Below, in pieces: positions 36,082 to 46,932 of a stretch of 64,000 bases of DNA. A model generated the notes under the pieces. The model saw only the letters and a program-made list of their open reading frames with translations, was not told the origin of the DNA and made no database searches. A program made the translations under genes and the position numbers. Origin of the DNA: Nocardioides terrae (GTDB lineage: Bacteria; Actinomycetota; Actinomycetes; Propionibacteriales; Nocardioidaceae); contig NZ_FOLB01000013.1 in assembly GCF_900112345.1 (NCBI RefSeq), forward strand, positions 1 through 64,000, written 5' to 3'. The stretch's first letter is position 1. Each line of letters opens with the position of its first letter.

Positions 36082-36087
36082 TAGGGT
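36082..36087 (+). promoter_or_regulatory. -10 box, first GH16-like gene
   Basis: TAGGGT ends six bases before ATG 36094; a leaderless start is likely. Confidence 0.5.
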
Positions 36088-36093
36088 GCCGGG

Positions 36094-36918
36094 ATGTTCA
36101 AGAAGCACCTGGTCGCCGCGGTGGCCGCTCTCGGGGTCGTTCTCGGCCTGTTCACGTCCGCCCAGCCCAGCGCGCAGGCCTCCTGTGGGCGCCCCAGCGG
36201 GTGCACGGCCTTCGAGCTGGTGCACGCCGGGGCGAGCTACGGCTGGTATCCCGCCCTGCACCGCTACGAGTTCATCGGCGGCCGCAAGGAGCCGCACGAG
36301 TGGCACCGGTCCGGCCCCGGCAAGCTCTACCAGCAGAACGGCATGCTGACGCTGGTCTCGCAGCAGGGCGTCACCCGCGACGTCCGGACGATCTGGACGG
36401 GCGTCGGCTACAGCGAGGGTCGCTGGGAGGTCCGGATGCGGACCGCCCGCGAGTCGAGCGGCAAGGCCGACCCCCGCGTCGTCCTCTCCCTCACCCCGAC
36501 GAGGAAGAGCCAGCGGCACTGCCGCGGTCAGGACATCGACTTCCTCGACTACACGCCCAAGCGCGCCCACACGGCGAACCTCAACATCCACACCCTGCCC
36601 AACAACCGGTTCCACGCCGCCAAGACGCTCTCTCGCAAGGTGGGCGGCGACGAGTGGCACGAGTTCGCGGTCGAGGTCACCAAGACCCACGTCTCGTGGT
36701 TCATCGACGCCAAGGTCGTCCGCACCGAGCGTCGCCCGGCGGCGCTCTCCGGCGCCAAGCTGACCATGCAGGCCGCGCTGGTCACCGACCCGGGCAAGGC
36801 GATGAACAAGACGCGTCTGCAGCTCGACTGGGCGCGCTACTGGAACATGAAGAAGAAGTCCAAGAAGTCGATCGACGCACCGTCGACGACGGCCAAGCGG
36901 TTCGCTGCCGCCTGCTGA
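36094..36918 (+). CDS. Secreted GH16-like beta-jelly-roll protein, degenerate active site
   Basis: A 274-aa exported protein with a signal peptide (1-29, cleavage near AQA-SC). The mature part has GH16/laminarinase-type strands: SEGRWEVRMRT, then the active-site strand GQDIDFLDY (Asp147, Asp149, Asp152), then WHEFAVEVTKTHVSWFIDAK. GH16 enzymes use ExDxxE; here both catalytic Glu positions are Asp, so activity is doubtful. It opens with CGRPSGC and ends in a Cys (AAC). A paralogue follows 70 bp downstream. It may bind rather than cut a polysaccharide. Confidence 0.7.
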   Translation: MFKKHLVAAVAALGVVLGLFTSAQPSAQASCGRPSGCTAFELVHAGASYGWYPALHRYEFIGGRKEPHEWHRSGPGKLYQQNGMLTLVSQQGVTRDVRTIWTGVGYSEGRWEVRMRTARESSGKADPRVVLSLTPTRKSQRHCRGQDIDFLDYTPKRAHTANLNIHTLPNNRFHAAKTLSRKVGGDEWHEFAVEVTKTHVSWFIDAKVVRTERRPAALSGAKLTMQAALVTDPGKAMNKTRLQLDWARYWNMKKKSKKSIDAPSTTAKRFAAAC

Positions 36919-36976
36919 GCATCATCCGATCGGTCACTTTGCGGCCGTTCGCCGGACGGGCGAGGAGTCCCGTGCC

Positions 36977-36982
36977 TACCGT
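36977..36982 (+). promoter_or_regulatory. -10 box, second GH16-like gene
   Basis: TACCGT ends six bases before GTG 36989, so the second paralogue probably has its own leaderless transcript. Confidence 0.5.
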
Positions 36983-36988
36983 GGCGCG

Positions 36989-37936
36989 GTGATTCCTCGC
37001 CCGTTCCGCCTTCTCGGCCAGCTCCTCGCCTCGCTCACCCTGCTCGCGCTCGTCAGCACCCTCCTCCCCCAGTCGGCCAGCGCCCTCGGCGCCCCCGGCT
37101 CCTGCGGACGGCCGACGGGATGCAACCGCTACGAGCTGATCCACGCGGGGTCGACGTACGCCTGGTGGACGGGCCGCGTCATCCGGCACGAGTTCGAGAC
37201 GACGGGCGAGCAGCTCTCCGACGCCGCCAACCCGGTCCCCGGCCCGTTCAGCCGTACCGGGACGCCGACCATGTGGGCGAAGCGGTACGGCACCCTCGAG
37301 ACCCACATCGAGGAGCCGGCCGGCGACGTCGCCACGGACTGGAACCAGTCGCGCCGCTACGGCCGCTGGGAGGTCCGCTTCCGCAGCAGGACCGGTGACA
37401 ACAGGCCGAAGACGCCGGCCGGGCTGCCGCCGTACGCCGTCAAGATCGAGCTGGTGCCGGGCGGCGCGCCCACGCGCTGCGCCCCGGAGTCGGTGGCGCT
37501 GGCGAGCTACACGCAGACGCCGGGCTCGCGGGCGACCGTCGGCCTGGACCGGCCGGGTCTGCACCGCAGCGCGGTCGCGGCCCCGTCCGGGCCGCTCTTC
37601 GACGTGAACGACTGGAACCCCACCCAGGACAGCCGCTACGGCGCCTGGCGCGTGTGGGCGGTCGAGGTCACCAAGAAGTCGGTCTCGTGGTTCCTCGACG
37701 GCCGCATCATCCGCCGGCTGCCCATCAAGAACGCCATGCGCGGACAGCGGCTGCACCTGCGGATCTCCTACCTGGGCACGCCCGGGTTCGTCCAGATGGA
37801 CCCGCTCGTCACGCAGGTCGACTGGTTCCGCTACTACCCGCTGGGCCGCACGACCACCAAGAGGCGTCTCGTGCGCCAGCTGCGCCGCGCACCGCGGCCC
37901 GCCGCGACGGCCGGCTACGGCACCGTCGGTTGCTGA
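36989..37936 (+). CDS. Secreted GH16-like protein, paralogue without catalytic residues
   Basis: A 315-aa exported protein (signal peptide about 1-32) clearly related to the preceding one: CGRPTGCNRYELIHAGSTYA, YGRWEVRFRS and WAVEVTKKSVSWFLDGRII align. The strand that should carry the catalytic acids reads APESVALASY (165-174), so all three acidic positions are lost. It again ends in Cys (VGC). Likely a binding or structural wall protein derived by tandem duplication. The role is unknown. Confidence 0.65.
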   Translation: MIPRPFRLLGQLLASLTLLALVSTLLPQSASALGAPGSCGRPTGCNRYELIHAGSTYAWWTGRVIRHEFETTGEQLSDAANPVPGPFSRTGTPTMWAKRYGTLETHIEEPAGDVATDWNQSRRYGRWEVRFRSRTGDNRPKTPAGLPPYAVKIELVPGGAPTRCAPESVALASYTQTPGSRATVGLDRPGLHRSAVAAPSGPLFDVNDWNPTQDSRYGAWRVWAVEVTKKSVSWFLDGRIIRRLPIKNAMRGQRLHLRISYLGTPGFVQMDPLVTQVDWFRYYPLGRTTTKRRLVRQLRRAPRPAATAGYGTVGC

Positions 37937-37955
37937 TCACCGCCCCGCTCGAGAC

Positions 37956-38744
37956 CTACTCGACCAGCGACCGGCGGTAGGCGAAGTCCGCGATCGCACG
38001 GCCTTCGGCGATGCCGCGGCGCTCGAACTTGGTGAGCGGCCGCTCCGTCCACCGGTCGACGGGGCCACCGGTGAGTGTCGGCTCCGTGGCCATCGCCTCG
38101 GCGATGTGCGCGGCGTAGTCGGCCCAGTCGGTCGCCAGCCGCCAGGTCCCGCCCTGGACGAGCCGTGAAGCGGCGGTGCCGACGAAGGGCTGGTTGACCA
38201 GACGCCGCTTGTGGTGGCGCTTCTTGTGCCACGGATCGGGGAAGAGCGTCCACAGCTCCGTGATCGAGCCGGGCGCGAAGAGCTCGGTGAGCGACCAGGC
38301 GGCGTCGACGGTGCAGAGACGCGCGTTCGACGCGCCGGCCGCCTCCAGTCGCGCGAGGGTGTCGGCCACCCCGGGAAGCCACACCTCGAAGGCCAGCACG
38401 TTGACGTCGGGGTGCGCTGCGGCGTACGACGCCGTGGTCTCACCGACGCCCGAGCCGATCTCGACGTAGAGCGGCGCCTGGCGTCCGAACCACGCGTCGT
38501 TGACGTCGAGCGGCGCCGAGATGCCGGCGACGGCGTCGGCGCCGAAGACCCAGGCGTCGGCGTGGCGCTCCCAGGCGCCGGCCTGCCGGGCGGTGAAGCG
38601 GCTGCCGCGGCGCGAGTAGGACAGCACCTCGCGCAGCGGGCGGCCGTCCTCCGTCAACCGGACGCCGGGCCGGCCCTCCGGGGAGCCGCCGGCGTTCTGC
38701 GCTCCCCGGCTGCGCGCCAGCTTGCCGTGCTTGTCGTCGGACAT
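37956..38744 (-). CDS. trmB: tRNA (guanine-N7-)-methyltransferase
   Basis: A 262-aa enzyme forming m7G46 in tRNA. Landmarks are YVEIGSGVGETTASYA (SAM motif I), LWTLFPDPWHKKRHHKRRLV (catalytic segment) and TKFERRGIAEGRAIADFAYR. A ~60-residue basic N-terminal extension is seen. ATG 38744 has CAGAAT seven bases upstream; ATG 38753 overlaps that box. The stop lies in GGTCGAGTAGGTCTCGAG, part of the REP-like repeat. Confidence 0.95.
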   Translation of the reverse strand: MSDDKHGKLARSRGAQNAGGSPEGRPGVRLTEDGRPLREVLSYSRRGSRFTARQAGAWERHADAWVFGADAVAGISAPLDVNDAWFGRQAPLYVEIGSGVGETTASYAAAHPDVNVLAFEVWLPGVADTLARLEAAGASNARLCTVDAAWSLTELFAPGSITELWTLFPDPWHKKRHHKRRLVNQPFVGTAASRLVQGGTWRLATDWADYAAHIAEAMATEPTLTGGPVDRWTERPLTKFERRGIAEGRAIADFAYRRSLVE

Positions 38745-38751
38745 GGGTTCC

Positions 38752-38757
38752 ATTCTG
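38752..38757 (-). promoter_or_regulatory. -10 box of trmB
   Basis: Minus-strand CAGAAT, seven bases before ATG 38744, lies just downstream of the tuf terminator. Confidence 0.4.
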
Positions 38758-38768
38758 TCGTGACACGC

Positions 38769-38800
38769 AGAACGCCCCGGGCCGAGGCCCGGGGCGTTCT
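38769..38800 (-). terminator. Terminator of the str operon after tuf
   Basis: A perfect 14-bp stem (AGAACGCCCCGGGC with its complement) and loop CGAG. A second 14-bp palindrome, GCGGGCTAGCCCGC at 38814-38827, lies between it and the tuf stop. Confidence 0.85.
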
Positions 38801-38832
38801 GGTGGTGCTGGGTGCGGGCTAGCCCGCGTGGA

Positions 38833-40026
<1,194 letters not shown>

Positions 40027-40098
40027 TGGGGGCTCCTCCTGGTGTGTTTTGTTACGTGACTCGTACTGAGCTGAATGGTGCCGAGGGCCGTACGGCGA

Positions 40099-42213
<2,115 letters not shown>

Positions 42214-42252
42214 TGTCTGCGATTTCCTTAGGAAGTAGGAGTAGGTGTGCGG

Positions 42253-42280
42253 AGGCGGTACGCCGCTCGGCGTACCGCCT
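42253..42280 (-). other. Stem-loop between rpsG and fusA
   Basis: AGGCGGTACGCCG (42253-42265) and CGGCGTACCGCCT (42268-42280) are perfect complements two bases apart, eight bases past the rpsG stop. No U-run. It may be an attenuator, processing site or mRNA-stabilising stem. Confidence 0.6.
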
Positions 42281-42287
42281 CACGCGG

Positions 42288-42758
42288 TCACCAGCGGTAG
42301 TGCGCGAAGGCCTTGTTGGACTCGGCCATCTTGTGGGTGTCCTCGCGCTTCTTCACAGCGGCGCCGAGGCCGTTGCTCGCGTCGAGGATCTCGTTCTGCA
42401 GACGCTCGGCCATCGTCTTCTCGCGACGGTCCTGGGCGTAGCCGACCAGCCAGCGCAGCGCGAGCGTGGTGCCGCGCGTGCCCTTGACCTCGATCGGGAC
42501 CTGGTAGGTCGCGCCACCGACACGGCGGGACTTGACCTCGATGGCCGGCTTGACGTTGTCCATGGCGCGCTTGAGCGTCAGGACCGGGTCGGTGCCGGTC
42601 TTCTCGCGGCAGCCCTCGAGCGCGGTGTAGACGATGCGCTGGGCGACCTGCTTCTTGCCGTCCTGGAGGACCTTCGACACCAGCTGGGTCACCAGCTGCG
42701 AGCCGTAGACCGGGTCGACGTCGATCGGGCGCTTGGGAGCGGGACCCTTACGAGGCAT
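42288..42758 (-). CDS. rpsG: 30S ribosomal protein S7
   Basis: A 156-aa head-assembly protein ([20 protein letters not shown], ending NKAFAHYRW). In E. coli S7 represses the str operon. One base separates it from rpsL. Confidence 0.98.
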   Translation of the reverse strand: MPRKGPAPKRPIDVDPVYGSQLVTQLVSKVLQDGKKQVAQRIVYTALEGCREKTGTDPVLTLKRAMDNVKPAIEVKSRRVGGATYQVPIEVKGTRGTTLALRWLVGYAQDRREKTMAERLQNEILDASNGLGAAVKKREDTHKMAESNKAFAHYRW

Positions 42759-42759
42759 C

Positions 42760-43131
42760 TCACTTCTCCTTCTTGGCGCCGTAACGGCTCCGGGCTTGCT
42801 TGCGGTTCTTGACGCCCTGGGTGTCGAGGGTGCCGCGGATGATCTTGTAGCGGACGCCGGGCAGGTCCTTCACACGACCGCCGCGGACGAGCACGATGGA
42901 GTGCTCCTGAAGGTTGTGGCCAACACCGGGGATGTAAGCGGTGACCTCGACGCCGGAGCTCAGACGCACGCGGGCGACCTTGCGGAGGGCGGAGTTCGGC
43001 TTCTTCGGCGTGGTGGTGTAGACGCGGGTGCAGACGCCGCGGCGCTGCGGAGATCCCTTGAGGGCAGGCGTCTTGTTCTTCGACACCTTGTCCTCGCGGC
43101 CCTTGCGGACCAGCTGGTTAATGGTGGGCAC
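42760..43131 (-). CDS. rpsL: 30S ribosomal protein S12
   Basis: A 123-aa decoding-centre protein. Lys43 ([12 protein letters not shown]) and Lys88 ([13 protein letters not shown]) are the streptomycin-sensitive residues, so there is no classical resistance allele. GTG start with AAGGGGAA upstream. First gene of the str operon. Confidence 0.98.
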   Translation of the reverse strand: MPTINQLVRKGREDKVSKNKTPALKGSPQRRGVCTRVYTTTPKKPNSALRKVARVRLSSGVEVTAYIPGVGHNLQEHSIVLVRGGRVKDLPGVRYKIIRGTLDTQGVKNRKQARSRYGAKKEK

Positions 43132-43292
43132 CGGGTGGTTCCCCTTCTGTTCGACTCTCTCTCCGCAGCGCTCTGCCGTGGAGGGGTGGTGATGCTGTGC
43201 TCGGGTGGTGCTACCGTCCAGCCGTCGCCCCCGAGGTCGGGCGTGTCGCCCTGCTCCTGGGCGTGCCGCCTCCTCGAACCTGTCTTCGAGAT

Positions 43293-44594
43293 CTAGCTGC
43301 GGGCACGCACGACGGTCTGGTCGTCCCAGACACGAGGACCAAGGTTACCGGTGGCCCCAGAGGGGGTCAAAACGCCGCCCGCACGGGTCAACCGGGCGTA
43401 GACCGCGATGGCCAGCACGGCGCCCAGGATCGTGAACCCGCCGCCCAGCCAGAGCGTCCACCGGGCGCCGAAGGTCTCGCCGACCCAGCCGACGACCGGG
43501 GCGCCGAGCGGGGTGCCGCCCTGGACCACCGTCATGTAGAGCGCCATCACCCGGCCGCGCATCAGCGGGTCGGACTCGAGCTGCATCGTCGCGTTGGCGG
43601 AGTTGAGCAGCGTCAGCGTGCAGAACCCGATGACCGGCGTGAAGATCGCGAAGAGCGCGTACGTCGGCAGGGAGCCCGCGACGACCTCGGCGACGCCGAA
43701 CGCCAGCGACGCGATGACGAGCAGTCGCATCCGGATCCGGCCGCGCCGGGCCGCGAGCAGCGCCGCCGTGAGCGAGCCGATCGCGAGGGTCGAGCCGAGG
43801 ATGCCGAACTCTCCGGCCCCCTTGCCGAAGACGTCGGTGGCCATCAGCGCGCTGGTGATCTGGAAGTTCATGCCGAAGGTGCCGGCGAAGAAGACGAGCA
43901 CCAGCACGAAGAGCATCTTGGGCTGGCTGCGGACGTAGGCGACGCCCTCGCGCAGCGCGCCGGGGCCGCGGCCCCGCAGCTTCGGGGTGTTCAGCAGGGC
44001 GGGGTTCATCCGATGCAGCTGGCCGATCACGGCCAGATAGGAGAGCGCGTTGACGAGGAAGACAGCGCCGGTCGCCTCCTGCCCCGAGCCGAGGGCGCCG
44101 ATCATCAGGCCGGCCAGCGCGGGCCCGACGAGGCGCGCGGCGTTGAAGCTGGCCGAGTTGAGGCCGACGGCGTTCTGCAGGTGGTCAGGCCCGACCATCT
44201 CGCTGACGAAGGACTGGCGGGCCGGCGAGTCGAAGGCCGCGCCGATGCCGAGGCCGACCGCACAGAGGTAGATCACCCAGAGCTGGCTGTGGCCGGTCAG
44301 CGCGACCACGGCCCCGAGGAGGGAGAAGAACCCCATCGTCGCCTGCGTGAGCTGGAGGAGGCGGCGCTTGGGCATCCGGTCGGCCACCACGCCGGCGTAC
44401 GGCGTGAGGAGAAGGACCGGGAGGAACTGGAGCCCGGTCGTGATGCCCACCGCGGAGCCGCCACCGTCGAGAGGCCGGAGGACCAGCCAGTCCTGCGCGA
44501 CGCGCATCATCCACGTGCCCGTGTTCGAGACGACGCTGCCGGCGAGGTAGAGCCGGTAGTTCGGGTTGCTCAGGGCACGGAAGGTGGGACTCAA
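43293..44594 (-). CDS. MFS efflux transporter
   Basis: A 433-aa transporter with about 12 helices of the drug/enterobactin-exporter-like type (MFS_3): [20 protein letters not shown] start, [12 protein letters not shown] loop motif A. Its ATG overlaps the MarR stop (ATGA), so it is co-translated with the repressor and is probably induced by the compound it exports. Substrate unknown. Confidence 0.9.
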   Translation of the reverse strand: MSPTFRALSNPNYRLYLAGSVVSNTGTWMMRVAQDWLVLRPLDGGGSAVGITTGLQFLPVLLLTPYAGVVADRMPKRRLLQLTQATMGFFSLLGAVVALTGHSQLWVIYLCAVGLGIGAAFDSPARQSFVSEMVGPDHLQNAVGLNSASFNAARLVGPALAGLMIGALGSGQEATGAVFLVNALSYLAVIGQLHRMNPALLNTPKLRGRGPGALREGVAYVRSQPKMLFVLVLVFFAGTFGMNFQITSALMATDVFGKGAGEFGILGSTLAIGSLTAALLAARRGRIRMRLLVIASLAFGVAEVVAGSLPTYALFAIFTPVIGFCTLTLLNSANATMQLESDPLMRGRVMALYMTVVQGGTPLGAPVVGWVGETFGARWTLWLGGGFTILGAVLAIAVYARLTRAGGVLTPSGATGNLGPRVWDDQTVVRARS

Positions 44595-45031
44595 GAGTTG
44601 CTGATCTTCTCCAGGATCGGGGCTGCGTCGCGGAGGACGGCACGTTCGGCTGCGGTGAGGGCGGCGAGCTGCTGGGCGAGCCAGGCGTCGCGGCGGGCGC
44701 GGTCGGCCTTGACGGTCACGCGGCCCTTGTCGGTGATGGCGACGATCACCTGGCGGCGGTCGGTCTCGCTCGGGCGGCGCTCGACGTAGCCGCCGTCGGC
44801 CAGGCAGTTCACGGTGCGCGTCATGCTCGGCGGCTGGACACGCTCGCGGGCGGCGAGCGCCCCCAGCGTCGCCTCGTCCGCGATGGACAGGGCGCCGAGG
44901 ACGCCCATCTGCCCGATGCTCAGCTCGTTGCGCGGGTCGCGCTCGGCCACCAGACGGCGGTGCAGCCGCATCACCGATACCCGCAGCTGCGACGCCATGC
45001 CTGCGGCGGTGCTGCTCACGGTCGTCCTCAT
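44591..45031 (-). CDS. MarR-family transcriptional regulator
   Basis: A 146-aa winged-helix repressor. The recognition segment is ALAARERVQPPSMTRTVNCL and the wing DRRQVIVAITDKG. ATG 45031 has TATGCT six bases upstream, inside an inverted repeat that likely serves as its own operator. It heads the MarR-MFS operon. Confidence 0.92.
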   Translation of the reverse strand: MRTTVSSTAAGMASQLRVSVMRLHRRLVAERDPRNELSIGQMGVLGALSIADEATLGALAARERVQPPSMTRTVNCLADGGYVERRPSETDRRQVIVAITDKGRVTVKADRARRDAWLAQQLAALTAAERAVLRDAAPILEKISNS

Positions 45032-45034
45032 GTC

Positions 45035-45062
45035 GTTAGCATAACTCATTACCGGTGCTAAC
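45035..45062. promoter_or_regulatory. MarR operator overlapping a leaderless -10 box
   Basis: GTTAGCA (45035-45041) and TGCTAAC (45056-45062) are perfect inverted arms 14 bp apart. The minus-strand -10 TATGCT (45043-45038) lies on the proximal arm, six bases before the MarR ATG. Binding would shut off the whole operon. Confidence 0.7.
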
Positions 45063-45126
45063 TATTCCTCGAGGCCGACCCCCTCTCCGAGCCTCGCCCG
45101 GCCCGATCGACCGCGCGCCGGGCGGG

Positions 45127-45132
45127 TACGTT
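45127..45132 (+). promoter_or_regulatory. -10 box of the DUF2530 gene
   Basis: TACGTT ends six bases before GTG 45139; a leaderless start is likely. Confidence 0.45.
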
Positions 45133-45138
45133 GGGAGC

Positions 45139-45423
45139 GTGGAGGAGTACGACGAGCCCGCCGCCCACCGCATCGGCCGGAGGACCTACCTGATCGCCGA
45201 CGTCGCCCCGCTCGACGTGGACGGCGTCCGGACGATCGCCGCCGGGACGGCGCTGTGGGCCCTGGCCTTCGTCGGTCTGCTGCCCTTCTACGGCCGGCTC
45301 GACGACTCCGGCCGGGTGTGGTGGCTGTGGACCTGCCTGGCCGGCTTCGGCCTCGGCCTCCTCGGGCTGGAGGTCTGCCGACGCCGCGCCCAGCGTGCCC
45401 ACGAGGTGCGGGGGATCCGCTGA
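45139..45423 (+). CDS. DUF2530 domain membrane protein
   Basis: A 94-aa protein with two transmembrane helices (TALWALAFVGLLPFYGRL and WWLWTCLAGFGLGLLGLE) after the family motif VAPLDVDGVRTIAAG. DUF2530 is confined to actinobacteria; function unknown. The stop overlaps the next ATG by one base (TGATG), so it is coupled to the methyltransferase. Confidence 0.85.
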   Translation: MEEYDEPAAHRIGRRTYLIADVAPLDVDGVRTIAAGTALWALAFVGLLPFYGRLDDSGRVWWLWTCLAGFGLGLLGLEVCRRRAQRAHEVRGIR

Positions 45424-46043
45424 TGGGCCGACCGACCCGCTGGGCGCTGGCCGCCACGGGCGTCACGCGCTACTCGACCACGTTCACCGACCTCGTCGCT
45501 CGCGGCGCCGACGTCGACGGCGAGGCGCGGCTGGCGGACGCCGTCGCACCTCGCGGAGCACGCATCCTCGACGCCGGCTCGGGGATGGGACGGGTGGCCG
45601 CCGCGCTCGCCGCCCGTGGTCATCAGGTGGTCGCCGCCGAGCCCGACCCGACGCTCGTGGAGCAGTCGCTCCGCACCTACCCCCACCTCCCGGTGGTCCC
45701 GCTCGACATCCTCTCGTTGACCCCGGAGGCACTGGCCTCCCGCGGCGGGCCCGCGGAGTTCGACGTGATCGTCTGCGTCGGCAACGTGATGATCTACCTC
45801 GCGGAGGACAGCGAGGTGGCGGTGCTGACCCGGCTGCGTGAGCTGCTCGCGCCGGGCGGGCGGATCCTCGTCGGTTTCCACCTCACCGACGGGCCGAGCA
45901 CCGCGCGGGTCTACCCGCCCGACGAGTTCGTCGCCGACGCCACCGCCGCGGGGCTACGGGTCGACCTGCGGGCCGGGAGCTATGAGCTGCACCCCGCCAA
46001 CGACGAGTACGCCGTCTGGCTGCTGTCGAGCACCGGCGACTGA
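45423..46043 (+). CDS. Class I SAM-dependent methyltransferase
   Basis: A 206-aa enzyme with motif I ARILDAGSGMGRVAAALA and motif II VVAAEPDPTLVEQS; GGRILVGFHLTDGPST is motif post-III. The substrate is not evident. It follows the DUF2530 gene with one-base overlap and converges on a DUF3027 gene. Confidence 0.87.
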   Translation: MGRPTRWALAATGVTRYSTTFTDLVARGADVDGEARLADAVAPRGARILDAGSGMGRVAAALAARGHQVVAAEPDPTLVEQSLRTYPHLPVVPLDILSLTPEALASRGGPAEFDVIVCVGNVMIYLAEDSEVAVLTRLRELLAPGGRILVGFHLTDGPSTARVYPPDEFVADATAAGLRVDLRAGSYELHPANDEYAVWLLSSTGD

Positions 46044-46051
46044 CGGCCGGG

Positions 46052-46840
46052 TCAGAAGGCTTCGAGCAGGTCGGTCGTCAGGTCGTCGACGACCGGCTCG
46101 GGGAGGGGCAGGGGCTCGTGCTTCTTGGCCAGCCGCACCTCGGAGTGGGCGCCACAACCGTGGTCCATGCTGACCACGCGGCCGTCGTCGTTCGCGTCAC
46201 CGTTCGCGCAGACGCCGAAGCCGGCGCTCAGCGAGCCGCTGATGCGGAGCAGGAACCCGCAGGAGTAGCAGTGGTGCGGCGCCGCCTGGGCGATGGGCGC
46301 GGCCGGGCCGGCGAGGCCGGCGTACCAGCGCTGCGCAGCGAGGTCCAGGCCCTCGACGGAGAGGGTGCGCACGCGGCCGAGGCCGAGGTCCTCGGCGACC
46401 TGGCGGACCTGGGCCTTCGCGTCGGCGTCGAGCGGGTCGTCGCCGAAGGAGTACGTCGGCACGAGGCGCGGGTCCTCGTCGGAGACGGGCAGCAGGTCGC
46501 CGGGCGAGAGGTCGCCCGGCTCGATGCGGTCGCGGTAGGGCACCCAGGCCGGGGCGACGATCGCCTCGTCGCCCGGGATCAGCACGACCTCGTCGACCGT
46601 CGGCGCCTCGCCGGGGATCTGGGCGAGGGTGACCGACCAGTGCCAGCCGACGTACCCCGCCCGCTGGCAGGCGAACAGGTGCGTCACGACGGTGCCGCCG
46701 GGCTCGCCCTCGACGAGGTGGCCGAGGTGGGCGCCGACGTCGGCGCGACCGACCTCCTCGACCAGTGCCTTCCGCGCGGCGTCGATCGCACCGACGGCGG
46801 TCGGCTCGGTCCGGCTCGGCTGAGTGCTCACGGTCGCCAT
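46052..46840 (-). CDS. DUF3027 domain protein
   Basis: A ~262-aa protein of an actinobacterial family of unknown function. It has a Cys cluster HHCYSCGFLLR followed by GFGVCANGDAND and DHGCGAHSEV, which could bind a metal. ATG 46840 is used; GTG 46831, seven bases after GAAGAT, is a plausible leaderless start. It is transcribed divergently from an MFS gene. Confidence 0.8.
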   Translation of the reverse strand: MATVSTQPSRTEPTAVGAIDAARKALVEEVGRADVGAHLGHLVEGEPGGTVVTHLFACQRAGYVGWHWSVTLAQIPGEAPTVDEVVLIPGDEAIVAPAWVPYRDRIEPGDLSPGDLLPVSDEDPRLVPTYSFGDDPLDADAKAQVRQVAEDLGLGRVRTLSVEGLDLAAQRWYAGLAGPAAPIAQAAPHHCYSCGFLLRISGSLSAGFGVCANGDANDDGRVVSMDHGCGAHSEVRLAKKHEPLPLPEPVVDDLTTDLLEAF

Positions 46841-46920
46841 CTTCACGCATCGACCGCCGTCGTGTCAGTTCGGGGGTCGACACGTGCCCACCGGCTCGAC
46901 CACCGCCCAGGCGGAACGGG

Positions 46921-46926
46921 CAGGAT
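46921..46926 (+). promoter_or_regulatory. -10-like box of the MFS gene
   Basis: CAGGAT ends six bases before GTG 46933; G-rich bases between could also act as an SD but are too close. Confidence 0.35.
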
Positions 46927-46932
46927 GGAGGG

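Noticed and set aside
42760-43131. Possible streptomycin-resistance allele in rpsL
   Set aside because: Lys43 and Lys88 are both the sensitive residues.
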